Below are positions 1 through 11,484 of a stretch of DNA of 64,000 bases, piece by piece; the first letter of the stretch is position 1, and every line of letters starts with the position of its first letter. The notes under the pieces were generated by a model. It was not told the origin of the DNA, made no database searches, and saw nothing but the letters and a program-made list of their open reading frames with translations. The position numbers and the translations under genes are program-made. Origin of the DNA: Methylococcales bacterium (GTDB lineage: Bacteria; Pseudomonadota; Gammaproteobacteria; Methylococcales; Methylomonadaceae); contig JAQURG010000016.1 of the NCBI GenBank assembly GCA_028715725.1, forward strand, positions 1-64,000. The letters are read 5' to 3'.

Positions 1-296
1 ACACTGCCGTCAATCACCCACACCAGCGGCGGATGGGCCAAGCCACTCAACACCATGAGAATAAACGGCAAATAATAGACGGTGTAATCCAGGGCCTCAT
101 TCGCCAGTAACCGGCGTAATTGCATAAGCCGGCTTGCTTCTTTTCCCGCCTTCGGCGATTCGCCTGCCACGGCTGAGAGTTTGACTGGATGGCTTTGGAT
201 GATCCCATACACGAAGCCTGCCAGTGTATTTAGATACCTTGCCTGATTACCCGTCAAATGGTTGGGTAAGCTTTTTTTAAACGGGTGTGAATTTGT
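1..296 (-). mobile_element. Transposase, N-terminal part, cut by the window edge
   Basis: Read on the minus strand, the frame is open from a TAA at 297-299 down to base 1. It gives a peptide with LPNHLTGNQARYLNTLAGF, FVYGIIQSHPVKLSAVAGE and, at the edge, PPLVWVIDGS. VIDGS, where the Asp would be the first DDE residue, and the preceding pattern are typical of IS4-like DDE transposases. No ATG is visible; a TTG at 257 is a possible start, or the 5' end may be eroded. The remainder, the IS ends and any target duplication lie outside the window, so it cannot be told whether the element is intact. It is unrelated to the transposase relic near 52.5 kb. Confidence 0.7.
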
Positions 297-490
297 TTAT
301 ACAGTCTCATCGGCTAGTCTATGAATTAACAAAATCCAGCATCCTACTCGATACAACTCATCTTTGTGAAGTGCACAAGTACTCTTTCAAAAAGTGTACG
401 GTAGTGAAATGAATTTAATTAATAGTAATCATTTGCATCTTTATATTTGTTTGCGCTAAAATTAATAAATTATTCCTACGAGGATGTATA

Positions 491-1954
491 ATGAAAATCA
501 AAAATAAACAATTAATTAAGGACGGAGTACTGGCAATACTGGTAGCGTTAAGTCCGTCTGTTAGCGCTTTGGAAAAACCGCAAACGATGGAAGATATGTG
601 GAAAATTATCCAGGCACAGCAAAAGCAAATTGATGAGATGAAGGCTGGTATTGCAACCGCACCCGCTAAGACGACTGTGCAAAATCCAAGTAATAAGGTT
701 GCTGCCAGTAGTGTGCAGAACTCAGGGAACGCTGCACCCAGCGATGTAAAAAACCTGGAGCGCAAAACCAACATTCTGAGTCAGGAAGTAGAGAAATTAC
801 GTACTAATCTGGCTATTCCTGAAGAGAAGCAACTTAAAAGTGCTTATGGCATGGGTCCTGCTGCATCAAAGGTATATCAAGTGGGAAAAGGTCTGTCTAT
901 TGGCGGTTATGGCGAGGCTTTTTACCAGAATTTTGTTAGCGATAAAGGTGAGGCAAAAGACAATGCCGATCTTGAGCGCATGGTTCTGTATGTGGGTTAT
1001 AAATTTACCGACAAAATTCTTTTCAATAGTGAGCTTGAATTCGAACATGCCACTACTGGCGAAGGGTCGGAAGAAAAGGGCGAAGTTTCTGTCGAATTTG
1101 CGTCTCTGGATTTCTTTATTGATCCGATGGTTAATGCTCGAGCCGGCTTGATGCTAATGCCGATGGGTTTTATCAACCGGATTCATGAACCGCTATTTTA
1201 CTTCGGCAACCATCGTCCTGTAGTTGAGCAAAAAATAATTCCTACAACCTGGAGAGAAATGGGGGTCGGCCTATTCGGCGCTATAACACCTAGCTTGACT
1301 TATACTGCTTATGTGGTGAATGGTTTAAATGCCCAAGGGTTCCAGTCTGATAGTATTCGCGAAGGCAGAGGGGGCGGTAGTCAAGGATTGGCGCAAAACT
1401 TCGGTTATGTCGCACAAGTTAATTATGAACCAAGCGCCTTGCCAGGAGTCACTGTTGGCGGTTCCGGATATTTAGGTAATTCCGGCCAAGATGAGGAATA
1501 TAATGGCCAAAAGCCTAATGTCTTCACCCAACTCTATGAAGCGCATGTGCAATGGAAATATCGTGGATTGGAATTCCGGACTCTAGGCTCATGGGGACAT
1601 ATTAATGATGCTGGCATCCTTAGCGCTAACAAAGCAGCTCAAGGCAACCCTGAAACTATAGGTTCACAAAACTACGGTTGGTACACTGAAATTGGCTATG
1701 ATGTATTGCCTCTGTTATTCAAAGATACGCCACAATATCTTGCTCCTTTCTTTCGCTATGAAAAACTGAATACTATTGCCAAAGCACCTGAAGGATTCTC
1801 TGGTGATCCGACTCAAAATCAGCGAATTTTTCAGGTAGGCCTGCAATATAAACCTATTCCACAGGTCGTAATCAAGGCTGATTATCGTAATTTCAGTGCA
1901 GCCGAAGGCAATCTTCCGGATGATGTCAATTTAGGCTTTGGTTTTATTTTCTAG
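491..1954 (+). CDS. Outer-membrane porin with N-terminal coiled coil
   Basis: The 487-residue product starts with a Sec signal peptide (about 1-26, cleavage after SVSA). A polar segment rich in Lys, Gln and Glu follows (30-115), likely a trimeric coiled coil, then a Gly/aromatic-rich region with alternating beta pattern to the end. The last residues, GFGFIF, finish in Phe, the usual outer-membrane beta-barrel C-terminal signature. It resembles phosphate-selective-porin-like (OprP/OprO) proteins, but the substrate cannot be told. The ATG follows an acgagga ribosome site. The FMN-binding and membrane genes lie downstream on the same strand after a structured 190 bp gap, so it may supply outer-membrane access for that unit. 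Confidence 0.8.
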   Translation: MKIKNKQLIKDGVLAILVALSPSVSALEKPQTMEDMWKIIQAQQKQIDEMKAGIATAPAKTTVQNPSNKVAASSVQNSGNAAPSDVKNLERKTNILSQEVEKLRTNLAIPEEKQLKSAYGMGPAASKVYQVGKGLSIGGYGEAFYQNFVSDKGEAKDNADLERMVLYVGYKFTDKILFNSELEFEHATTGEGSEEKGEVSVEFASLDFFIDPMVNARAGLMLMPMGFINRIHEPLFYFGNHRPVVEQKIIPTTWREMGVGLFGAITPSLTYTAYVVNGLNAQGFQSDSIREGRGGGSQGLAQNFGYVAQVNYEPSALPGVTVGGSGYLGNSGQDEEYNGQKPNVFTQLYEAHVQWKYRGLEFRTLGSWGHINDAGILSANKAAQGNPETIGSQNYGWYTEIGYDVLPLLFKDTPQYLAPFFRYEKLNTIAKAPEGFSGDPTQNQRIFQVGLQYKPIPQVVIKADYRNFSAAEGNLPDDVNLGFGFIF

Positions 1955-2042
1955 TCCCAAGAAATTTTTCCATTCATATAGTATGATATTAGTAAGCCTG
2001 CTATCTATGTACTGTTTTCATTAAAAATATTTGTGGTTCAAT

Positions 2043-2084
2043 CGCCAGACAGATACTTCATAATAATGAAATGCCTGTCTGGCG
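2043..2084 (+). other. Two-tier intercistronic hairpin
   Basis: A perfect 10-bp inverted repeat (cgccagacag / ctgtctggcg) encloses a second small stem (ttcat / atgaa around aata). It lies between the porin stop and the FMN-binding gene. No run of T follows directly, so it fits an mRNA-stabilising or attenuating structure at least as well as a terminator. Confidence 0.5.
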
Positions 2085-2143
2085 GTCTGGTTTATAGCAA
2101 ATACCAACATACAAAACTGTTGGGCTGATAATGGATACTCATC

Positions 2144-2686
2144 ATGAAAACAATAAGATTAATGCTCCTTTTATTACTGCTGACTCCGGCAAGCTTCAGC
2201 TTAGCTGAAATCTTTTACAGCAAAAACGAGGCGATGGAATTGGCGTTTGGCAAAGGCGCACAAGTCGAACAGTTACCGTTATTTCCTGATGATAACCAAG
2301 CGGCAAAAATTCAGCAAGATGCCAAAGTTAAACTGGACTCAGGCTTATTTACTTTCTATATCGGAAAAAATCAAGGCAAGATATTGGGTTATGCCGCAAT
2401 TGAAACAAACACAGTCAGAACCAAACCAGAGACATTGATGATTGTATTAACACCCAATGGCGAATTGCGCAACGTTTATACCCTCGCCTTTCATGAACCC
2501 CCCGAATATCAGCCTTCTGAACGCTGGTTTGAACAACTTTATAAACGTCCGCTAGCTGAAATGGATTTTAATAAAGGCGTTGACGGCATAAGCGGTGCAA
2601 CTCTCAGTACACGATCCGCGCTTAGCAGTATTCGTAAAGTCATGTCGTTTTATGAGGTTATGGTCAAAAACAAGAGTACAAACTGA
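2144..2686 (+). CDS. Periplasmic FMN-binding domain protein
   Basis: This 180-residue protein has a signal peptide (1-21) and a single FMN-binding domain ending in DGISGATLSTRSAL (147-160). In RnfG, NqrC and NosR-type proteins the Thr of the S-G-A-T motif (here Thr153) is the residue to which ApbE attaches FMN covalently. It is therefore predicted to be a flavinylated electron carrier on the outer face of the inner membrane. The stop overlaps the start of the next gene (TGATG at 2684-2688), indicating translational coupling. No apbE gene lies in the window, so flavinylation would depend on a gene elsewhere. Confidence 0.8.
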   Translation: MKTIRLMLLLLLLTPASFSLAEIFYSKNEAMELAFGKGAQVEQLPLFPDDNQAAKIQQDAKVKLDSGLFTFYIGKNQGKILGYAAIETNTVRTKPETLMIVLTPNGELRNVYTLAFHEPPEYQPSERWFEQLYKRPLAEMDFNKGVDGISGATLSTRSALSSIRKVMSFYEVMVKNKSTN

Positions 2687-3192
2687 TGCGTTATTTTGTT
2701 ACCGGTGAACAACAGCGTAAATCTTTGCTAAATGCTTTGGTATTAATGTTTCTGGGTTATATTGCGCTGTTATGGTTCAGCAATGGCATGATGTTTTTTC
2801 ATCATATGGATTTAACACCTGACTCAGTCATTGCCTATTATCTTGGCTCTGAAGAGCAATTTACCCAACCCAGAAGTTATCAGGGAATGCTGGAAGTCTC
2901 ACATTTTCATTTATTCTCGATGGGTATCTTAATAGTGACCTTAACGCATTTAATGCTAATGACTGAATTTTCAGTACGACTGAAAATCCGGCTAAGTAGT
3001 TTAACCTACCTGTCAGCATTGGCGGATGAAGCGGGCGGTTGGTTAGTCCGCTTCGTTGATCCTATATTTGCGTGGTTTAAAATCACCGCTTTTTTATTGC
3101 TGGAATTTTCATTGGCTGCGTTATTGGTTGTCGTTATCGCTGCGCTAATACGCGCCAGAATTCAGATGCGACAACAAAGTAAGTCCTCGTAA
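2686..3192 (+). CDS. Small His-rich integral membrane protein
   Basis: The 168-residue protein has about four hydrophobic segments (15-38, 68-92, 98-115, 125-155). Paired histidines stand at membrane boundaries: FFHHMD near residue 38 and SHFHLF near residue 69, with another His in the following helix. Such positions suit b-type heme or quinone-site ligands, but no heme is proven. It is coupled to the FMN-binding gene by TGATG, so it probably passes electrons to or from that flavoprotein. The same layout, including a SHVHMF motif and matching final helices, recurs in the heme-c protein at 25931-26836; that one carries an extra CXXCH insert. The family has no clear name. Confidence 0.7.
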   Translation: MRYFVTGEQQRKSLLNALVLMFLGYIALLWFSNGMMFFHHMDLTPDSVIAYYLGSEEQFTQPRSYQGMLEVSHFHLFSMGILIVTLTHLMLMTEFSVRLKIRLSSLTYLSALADEAGGWLVRFVDPIFAWFKITAFLLLEFSLAALLVVVIAALIRARIQMRQQSKSS

Positions 3193-3276
3193 TCTGTTCC
3201 TGCTCCCGAAGCGCATAGGATTTTAAATACTTATAATCGACATCCAGGTGGATTAACTTTCGCAGCAAATCCACTT

Positions 3277-3822
3277 TTACCAGTATGGCCCAAAAAATCC
3301 TCCCCTATAGAAAGGATAATAGCCATAATACCCATAGTAAGGATACCCATAAGGATAGCCGTAACCAAAACTACCATAACCATAATAATTAGGCGCATAA
3401 TCGGGCCACAGATGAATTACAGTAGCTGAAATCATTGGCAAGCGGAGATATTTCTTGCCGACTGCGCGTTCAACATCACCTTTAAGCCTTCCTGCAACGG
3501 TAATTTCCGAATTTTTGGTATAAACAGCCGGATCCAGGAACTCTGGACTTTTAATGACGAAGCGTCCACCGTTGGGATTGTCTAACTGTGGCCGTCCATA
3601 ACTGTTAAGAGGATAATACAGCACTTGTATAAGACTGAAGTTTTGTTCGTTTTCCACGTCAATAACAGTACCACCCCAACGCACAGGCGCCTCTTTATAG
3701 CGGGCAATATTCTGAATTGCCTCGTTATAGGAAAGGTCATACAGCGGAGGATCTTCAATTGCAGGAGGAAGATTCGAGCACGCAGCCAATAATAAATACA
3801 TAGCAAGTAAATAAAGTTTCAT
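3277..3822 (-). CDS. slp: Slp-family outer-membrane lipoprotein
   Basis: The 181-residue protein has a lipoprotein signal with lipobox LLAAC (Cys15), so it is probably lipid-anchored in the outer membrane. The body (20-140) matches the Slp/YeaY starvation-inducible lipoprotein family, with VRWGGTVIDVEN, FSLIQVLYYPL and AGRLKGDVERAVGKKYLRLP segments. The C-terminal 40 residues are an unusual low-complexity stretch of Tyr, Gly, Pro and Phe, ending in GGFFGPYW, which is not part of the core family. Slp proteins are linked to envelope stress and stationary phase; the exact role is unknown. It stands alone, convergent to the electron-transfer unit on its left. Confidence 0.85.
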   Translation of the reverse strand: MKLYLLAMYLLLAACSNLPPAIEDPPLYDLSYNEAIQNIARYKEAPVRWGGTVIDVENEQNFSLIQVLYYPLNSYGRPQLDNPNGGRFVIKSPEFLDPAVYTKNSEITVAGRLKGDVERAVGKKYLRLPMISATVIHLWPDYAPNYYGYGSFGYGYPYGYPYYGYYGYYPFYRGGFFGPYW

Positions 3823-4337
3823 AACGCCCTCCCTACAAAAGATTGCTGAAATTATGCTTAGAATCTTTTACAACAAGTTTACGAATTTAACCTTAAAGAA
3901 AATGATTTAACTGAAACCTTGACAATTAAAACAAACTTAAGACAAGTTTTAATACTATTAATTCCAGCACTTAAGATAAATCCATACAACAAAGATATCT
4001 TTGCTATCTTATCCATTAACTGATGACATTCATTTTTAACTCTTCCCAATTATTTTGCTATGATGTTGCGCATGGCTTCGCCGACTTACAGAACAAAAAG
4101 GCAGAGCTCAGGTATAACGCTTCTTTGCAAGGTAAATACAATCCGCTTACCAATGGCTTAGTTCTCTTCAATAAATCCATAAATTCTATGAAAATTTTGC
4201 TTATGAGCAAGTCTTTGTTAAAGAAAGGACTTTAATAAAACAAGGGTAGACAACCTTTTGCTGCCTGCCTCTTTACTCTCCATTATGGGTGAGCAAAACC
4301 ACCTGCCACCTACAAATCACCTCTTCAGGAATTCGAT
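3823..4337. promoter_or_regulatory. Intergenic region upstream of acnB with a palindrome
   Basis: This 515 bp AT-rich region between slp and acnB has no convincing gene. It holds a perfect 14-bp palindrome, caaagatatctttg, at 3990-4003, a candidate operator, and a TTGACA hexamer near 3920 without a well-spaced -10. A 70-codon frame at 4023-4235 shows no ribosome site and no family resemblance. Confidence 0.35.
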
Positions 4338-6905
4338 ATGCTAGAACAATACCGTAAACATGTAGAAGAACGTGCCGCTGACGGCATTGCGCCTAAACCG
4401 CTTGATGCCGAGCAAATGGCTGCTTTGGTTGAGCTAATTAAACGGCCTCCTGCAGGTGAAGAAGAATTTATTTTAGACTTGCTCGTTAACCGCGTTCCGG
4501 CAGGCGTTGATGAAGCGGCTTATATCAAAGCCGGGTTTTTGGCTGCAATAGCAAAAAGGGAAATAAATTCACCTATTTTAAATGCTGCCGACGCCACAGA
4601 ATTACTAGGCACCATGCTGGGCGGCTATAATATTAATCCTTTAATAGACCTGCTGGATTACGATGCACTGGCTCCAATTGCGGCAAAAGCGCTTTCCCAT
4701 ATTTTGCTGGTCTTTGATGCCTTCCACGATGTACAACAAAAAGCCGAAGCAGGAAATTCTTTTGCCAGGCAGGTTATTGAGTCCTGGGCCGCTGCTGAAT
4801 GGTTTACCAGCAGGCCGGATGTGCCTGAAAAGCTGACCGTTACGGTTTTTAAAGTAACGGGTGAAACTAATACGGATGATTTGTCGCCCGCACCTGATGC
4901 CTGGTCCCGACCCGATATTCCACTTCACGCCAAAGCTATGCTAAAAATGCCGCGTGAGGGCATCACCGATGCGGAAGAGCAAATAAACGACTTGAAAGAT
5001 AAAGGCTTCCCTGTCGCCTACGTTGGCGACGTGGTAGGAACGGGATCCTCGCGAAAATCAGCAACCAATTCTGTTTTATGGCATATCGGCAATGATATTC
5101 CATTTATCCCTAACAAGCGCGAAGGCGGAGTCTGCATTGGCGGTAAAATTGCGCCTATTTTCTTCAATACGATGGAAGATTCAGGTGCGTTACCTTTTGA
5201 ATGTGATGTTACAGCCATGACAATGGGGGATGTAATCGATATCTATGTTTATGACGGTGTTATCAAGCGTCATAACAGCGATGAAGTGATCTGTAAATTC
5301 GAATTAAAAACCGACGTTATTCTTGATGAAGTCCGGGCAGGAGGCCGCATTCCTTTGATAATTGGACGGGGCTTAACAGACCGCGCGCGTACCGCATTAG
5401 GCATGCCCGCCTCGACGATTTTCCGCCGCCCCATCAATGCCAAAGACAGCGGTAAAGGCTATACGCTGGCCCAAAAAATGGTTGGAAAGGCATGTGGTGT
5501 GGCGGGTATAAGACCGTATACTTATTGTGAGCCGCACATGACGACTGTCGGCTCTCAGGATACCACCGGACCTATGACCCGAGACGAACTAAAAGATCTG
5601 GCCTGTTTGGGTTTTTCAGCTGACTTGGTATTGCAATCTTTCTGTCATACCGCAGCCTATCCTAAGCCGGTTGATGTCACTATGCAGCATACCCTGCCGG
5701 ATTTTATTATGAATCGTGGCGGAGTCTCGCTACGACCTGGTGACGGCATTATTCACTCATGGTTAAACCGCATGTTGCTGCCCGATACAGTTGGTACAGG
5801 CGGCGATTCACATACCCGCTTCCCTATCGGTATTTCTTTTCCGGCAGGTTCCGGATTAGTTGCTTTTGCAGCCGCGACAGGAGTCATGCCATTGGATATG
5901 CCGGAATCCGTATTAGTACGTTTTAAAGGCGAAATGCAGCCTGGCATCACATTACGAGATATGGTCAATGCTATTCCTTATGCAGCCCTGAAACGAGATT
6001 TGTTAACTCTTGATAAAAAAGGCAAAAAAAATGTGTTTTCAGGCCGTATTCTGGAAATCGAAGGTTTGCCTGACCTGAAAGTCGAACAGGCATTTGAATT
6101 ATCGGATGCATCAGCCGAACGTTCAGCAGGCGGCTGTACGATTCTTTTAAATGAAGCGCCAATACGTGAATATTTAAATTCAAATATCACATTGCTGAAA
6201 TGGATGATTGCCGAAGGTTATGGCGATGAACGCACGCTTGAGCGCCGAATTAAGAGTATGCAAGAGTGGCTGGCTAATCCGGTACTGCTTGAACCTGATG
6301 CCGATGCCGAATACTTTGAAGTTATCGAAATTGATATGAGTGAAATCAAGGAACCACTGCTGGCATGTCCTAATGACCCTGATGATATAAAAACTCTTTC
6401 AGAAGTCGCCGGGACTAAAATTGACGAGGTATTCTTAGGTTCCTGCATGACCAATATTGGTCATTTCCGGGCCGCAGGTAAATTGCTGGAGCAACAAAAA
6501 GATGAATTACCGACACGCTTATGGATTGCTCCCCCCACTAAAATGGACCAGAATCAATTAACCGAAGAAGGGTATTACAATACATTCGGTAAAGCCGGAG
6601 CCAGAATGGAAATACCAGGATGTTCTTTATGTATGGGTAATCAGGCGCGCGTGGCAGAAAATTCTACCGTGGTTTCCACCTCAACCCGCAATTTTCCCAA
6701 CCGTCTGGGTAACGGAGCGAATGTGTTTTTATGCTCTGCCGAACTGGCGGCGGTATGCTCAATTATGGGTAAAATTCCGACCTTTGATGAATATATAAAG
6801 CATGCAGGTCAGCTTGGCGAAACAGCCGAAGATACCTATCGTTATCTGAACTTTAATCAGATAGACAGTTATCAACAAAAAGCTGATAACGTAGTGCCTG
6901 CTTAA
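4338..6905 (+). CDS. acnB: Aconitate hydratase B
   Basis: The 855-residue protein is colinear with AcnB: N-terminal HEAT-like domain (about 1-160), swivel domain (about 165-380), then the catalytic aconitase domains. It isomerises citrate to isocitrate in the TCA cycle and contributes to the methylcitrate pathway in some bacteria. The three [4Fe-4S] ligands are visible: Cys703 in [10 protein letters not shown] and Cys762/Cys765 in GCSLCMGN, matching the E. coli AcnB trio. Loss of the cluster lets AcnB bind mRNA, so it may also sense iron and oxidative stress. It has a long private upstream region and appears monocistronic. Confidence 0.97.
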   Translation: MLEQYRKHVEERAADGIAPKPLDAEQMAALVELIKRPPAGEEEFILDLLVNRVPAGVDEAAYIKAGFLAAIAKREINSPILNAADATELLGTMLGGYNINPLIDLLDYDALAPIAAKALSHILLVFDAFHDVQQKAEAGNSFARQVIESWAAAEWFTSRPDVPEKLTVTVFKVTGETNTDDLSPAPDAWSRPDIPLHAKAMLKMPREGITDAEEQINDLKDKGFPVAYVGDVVGTGSSRKSATNSVLWHIGNDIPFIPNKREGGVCIGGKIAPIFFNTMEDSGALPFECDVTAMTMGDVIDIYVYDGVIKRHNSDEVICKFELKTDVILDEVRAGGRIPLIIGRGLTDRARTALGMPASTIFRRPINAKDSGKGYTLAQKMVGKACGVAGIRPYTYCEPHMTTVGSQDTTGPMTRDELKDLACLGFSADLVLQSFCHTAAYPKPVDVTMQHTLPDFIMNRGGVSLRPGDGIIHSWLNRMLLPDTVGTGGDSHTRFPIGISFPAGSGLVAFAAATGVMPLDMPESVLVRFKGEMQPGITLRDMVNAIPYAALKRDLLTLDKKGKKNVFSGRILEIEGLPDLKVEQAFELSDASAERSAGGCTILLNEAPIREYLNSNITLLKWMIAEGYGDERTLERRIKSMQEWLANPVLLEPDADAEYFEVIEIDMSEIKEPLLACPNDPDDIKTLSEVAGTKIDEVFLGSCMTNIGHFRAAGKLLEQQKDELPTRLWIAPPTKMDQNQLTEEGYYNTFGKAGARMEIPGCSLCMGNQARVAENSTVVSTSTRNFPNRLGNGANVFLCSAELAAVCSIMGKIPTFDEYIKHAGQLGETAEDTYRYLNFNQIDSYQQKADNVVPA

Positions 6906-7020
6906 GCAGGATTAACTGCAAAGAGTATGAAGGACGCGAAGTTTTTAAAGTCTTTCTTCACGACCTTTATGCCCTCTTCGCAGAAATTATGTTTAAAAAG
7001 ATTTTTTCCTGTTAGCGCTT

Positions 7021-7482
7021 ATGCTCCAAAAACCACCCGCATTTAAAACATCTCTAACCTTCCAAAACTGTACAATAGCTTATTTTTATAGCCAGATTGA
7101 GCAGCAGAAACGGATTTTGCAACGTATTCGGGAGGTTTTACCTGAATCATTAGCAAAGCAAGTTCGGCACTGTCTGGTCAAAGAAAAAAAACTGCTGATT
7201 TATACGGATTCTGCCGCATGGGCGTCACAAGTGCGTTTTTATAATAACGCAATTCTTGCCGCCATCGCGCCATTAACCAGATCATCAATAGAGCTAATGC
7301 AGATCAAGATAAGCGCTGAATGGACAGGTTTTGCCTTAAGGCCTCTACGAAAAGCAAAATTACCCTCTGTAGAAAAAATAGAGATTATCCGTAACGACAT
7401 TCTGAATATTACAGATGATCAATTGAAACAGGCGCTTTTAAAGCTGAGCGCAACACTGGAACGGTTATCCTGTAACACCTGA
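7021..7482 (+). CDS. DciA-like protein (DUF721)
   Basis: The 153-residue protein has the DUF721/DciA pattern: a basic start, a short helix ending in LPESLAKQVRHCLV, a strand KKLLIYTDSAAWASQVRF and a helical tail. DciA loads the replicative helicase DnaB in bacteria that lack DnaC. DUF721 genes are commonly found beside lpxC in gammaproteobacteria, and here the two face each other across a 3 bp gap. No Shine-Dalgarno sequence is evident before the ATG. Family assignment is fairly secure; the helicase-loading role is taken from the family. Confidence 0.75.
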   Translation: MLQKPPAFKTSLTFQNCTIAYFYSQIEQQKRILQRIREVLPESLAKQVRHCLVKEKKLLIYTDSAAWASQVRFYNNAILAAIAPLTRSSIELMQIKISAEWTGFALRPLRKAKLPSVEKIEIIRNDILNITDDQLKQALLKLSATLERLSCNT

Positions 7483-7485
7483 AAG

Positions 7486-8409
7486 CTATTCAGCTGATCT
7501 TGGGCTCTGTGCGGAACGCATAAAGGAAATCGGGGCCTCATCCTCATCAGAAAAAGAAACCATTTCCCACGCACCTCTATCATTCAGTAAAGTGCGAAGC
7601 AGTTTATTATTTAAGCCATGCCCGGATTTGTAACCTGTAAATGCACCTATCAGACTATGCCCTAACAGATACAAGTCGCCAATCGCATCAAGAATTTTGT
7701 GTTTGACAAACTCATCTACGCAACGTAACCCGTCTTCATTAAGAATTTTATCATCATCCACTACAATGGCATTATCGAGGCTTCCACCTAAAGCGAGATT
7801 ATTCTGCCGCAGCATTTCGATATCTTTCATAAAACCAAAAGTTCTGGCTCGACTGACTTCCTTTACAAAAGTGGTCGATGAAAAATCCATCGTTGCTGTT
7901 TTTACATGCTCCTGGAAGGCGGGGTGTTCAAAATCGATTGTAAAAGTAACTTTAAAACCCTCGAACGGGTCAAAAGCTGCCCATTTATCCCCCTCTTCTA
8001 CTCTAATACTGCGTTTTATGCGGATATACTGTTTTGGGCTATCCTGCTCCTCGACCCCGGCAGATTGTAGTAAAAATACAAAAGGCCCGGCGCTACCGTC
8101 CATGATAGGAACTTCTGCAGCACTAACATCAATAATGGCGTTATCTATGCCTAATCCGGCAAAAGCGGAAAGCAGATGCTCTACAGTTGAAATTTTAACA
8201 TCGCCTGCAACCAGTGTTGTGGATAGCACGGTTTCGCCCACATTATCAGGCCTTGCCTTAATGGTAACCGGTTCATCTAGATCGATTCGGCGGAATCTGA
8301 TTCCCGTGTTTGGCTCAGCCGGACGCAAAGTTAAAAATATGTTATCCCCTGTATGTAAACCTACACCTGTAGCTCTGATGGTATTTTTTAAAGTTCGCTG
8401 CTTGATCAT
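7486..8409 (-). CDS. lpxC: UDP-3-O-acyl-N-acetylglucosamine deacetylase
   Basis: The 307-residue protein starts [20 protein letters not shown], the LpxC N-terminus. It catalyses the committed step of lipid A synthesis, zinc-dependent removal of the N-acetyl group of UDP-3-O-acyl-GlcNAc. Zinc ligands His78 (STVEHLL), His237 and Asp241 ([10 protein letters not shown]) and catalytic His264 (SGHGLNN) are all present. Length is normal for the family. It ends 3 bp from the convergent dciA-like gene and is divergent from zapE. The ftsZ/ftsA genes often found upstream are not here. Confidence 0.97.
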   Translation of the reverse strand: MIKQRTLKNTIRATGVGLHTGDNIFLTLRPAEPNTGIRFRRIDLDEPVTIKARPDNVGETVLSTTLVAGDVKISTVEHLLSAFAGLGIDNAIIDVSAAEVPIMDGSAGPFVFLLQSAGVEEQDSPKQYIRIKRSIRVEEGDKWAAFDPFEGFKVTFTIDFEHPAFQEHVKTATMDFSSTTFVKEVSRARTFGFMKDIEMLRQNNLALGGSLDNAIVVDDDKILNEDGLRCVDEFVKHKILDAIGDLYLLGHSLIGAFTGYKSGHGLNNKLLRTLLNDRGAWEMVSFSDEDEAPISFMRSAQSPRSAE

Positions 8410-8679
8410 AAATAACGCCGAAGATAGGAAATCGCAAAAACATCCAATGGTAACACAAGATGGCTCAAAAACAGAGATTCAATCGAATTTTGTATTATCG
8501 TAATAAACCGAATTAAAACTCACTAATATGTTTACATCAAAAACTCGCGGATAGTTTAAAATAGGAAACCCATCCGGTCAGGCCAGCATTTAATGTACAG
8601 TTATTTAAAATTGCTATCTTTTCCAATTTGAACACAAACATGTAGAAATTTAAGCTGTAGTCATTCTTTCCAAACAAAT

Positions 8680-9882
8680 ATGCTAAAAAAGTTTTTTCGA
8701 CACTCGGGTGCAACATCATCCAGAAAGTCTCTTGATGATATTGCACCCGGGTTACTGGAAAAAAGCTATAGTCAAAAGGTGGCGCAAAATCATATACGTC
8801 ACGATCATGCACAATGGCTGGCTTTACAGCACTTACAGACACTTTTGGATAAAGTAATAACAACCAGTAATTACGAGAAAAAATCAGCAGGGTACAAATT
8901 ACTCACTGCTCAACCGGAAAAATGTCAAAGTTTGTATATTTTTGGTGATGTCGGGAGGGGAAAATCGATGTTGATGGAATTATTTTATGAAGCTTGCCCT
9001 GTGACACAAAAGCGGCGGGTACATTTTCATGTCTTCATGCTGGAAGTTCATGCCTTTATCCATCAATGGCGACAACGAAACAGTACCGATGCAATTTCTG
9101 CTTTTGCAAAAAAAATCAGAAAATCATATCTCATTCTTTGTTTTGACGAGTTTCAAGTTACTGATATCGCGGATGCCATGATTCTGGGGCGCTTATTCAG
9201 TAAACTGTTTGAATTAGGCATTATTATTGTAATAACATCAAATCGTCACCCTGATGATTTATACCGGGGCGGCTTGCAAAGAGAACAATTTCTGGTTTTT
9301 ACCCGGCTTTTACAAAGTACAACGGAAGTCATCGAACTTGCAGCCAAAGAAGATTATCGATTAAAACACCTGCACACGCTGGAAACTACCTATTATTTTC
9401 CTCTGGACACACATGCAGGCGAGTTTGTCTTGCAAAGCTATAATAAACTGACCAATTTTGCAGTTATGCGGCCAAGCTGCATAAAGGTATTGGGAAGAAA
9501 AATAATATTAACCGCGATACACGGAGATATCGCCTTCACTTCCTTTAATGAACTCTGTGTACAACCTTTGGGCTCAGCAGATTATATAGAGATTGCCAGA
9601 ACATTCAGCACCTTGATTATGGCTGAAATTCCAAAATTAACCGCTGAAGAACACAATGAAGCAAAACGATTTATGACTTTTATTGATGTGCTTTACGAGC
9701 ATAAAGTAAAGCTGATATGTACAGCTGAAGTACCTGTTCAAGATATTTATACTGAAGGTGATGGCGCGTTTGAGTTTAGACGAACGGTATCAAGATTAAT
9801 GGAAATGCAATCAGAAGCCTATTTACACAGCCAACATATATCAGGCGCCAATATCAGATTACTGTCTGATTACCTGACATAA
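8680..9882 (+). CDS. zapE: ZapE/AFG1-like ATPase
   Basis: The 400-residue protein is an AAA+ P-loop ATPase of the AFG1/ZapE family. Walker A is GDVGRGKS (89-96) and Walker B is LILCFDEFQV (151-160), followed by DIADAMILGRLF. ZapE acts in the cytoplasm at the division site and modulates FtsZ under stress or low oxygen. The N-terminus before the P-loop is about normal. The ATG has no strong ribosome site. The 270 bp gap to divergent lpxC must carry both promoters; no clear -35/-10 pair was fixed there. Confidence 0.92.
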   Translation: MLKKFFRHSGATSSRKSLDDIAPGLLEKSYSQKVAQNHIRHDHAQWLALQHLQTLLDKVITTSNYEKKSAGYKLLTAQPEKCQSLYIFGDVGRGKSMLMELFYEACPVTQKRRVHFHVFMLEVHAFIHQWRQRNSTDAISAFAKKIRKSYLILCFDEFQVTDIADAMILGRLFSKLFELGIIIVITSNRHPDDLYRGGLQREQFLVFTRLLQSTTEVIELAAKEDYRLKHLHTLETTYYFPLDTHAGEFVLQSYNKLTNFAVMRPSCIKVLGRKIILTAIHGDIAFTSFNELCVQPLGSADYIEIARTFSTLIMAEIPKLTAEEHNEAKRFMTFIDVLYEHKVKLICTAEVPVQDIYTEGDGAFEFRRTVSRLMEMQSEAYLHSQHISGANIRLLSDYLT

Positions 9883-10039
9883 TTTGAGCGAAGGGGTAAA
9901 ACCAAAGTATAAAAGTACAGAAAAAATAAGCGTTTACTTATTTCCTGAGATTGAGTTGATCTGTATGCGCTTATGCAAGATTCTTTTTTATAGATAATAG
10001 AGTGATGGATTTTATTTCTTATTCTTTCTGGCTCATTAA

Positions 10040-11452
<1,413 letters not shown>

Positions 11453-11484
11453 AGCTAACTCCATTCATATCCGATTTTCATCAC

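Noticed and set aside
4023-4235. 70-codon frame upstream of acnB
   Set aside because: No ribosome site, no family resemblance and AT-rich composition as in the surrounding intergenic DNA.
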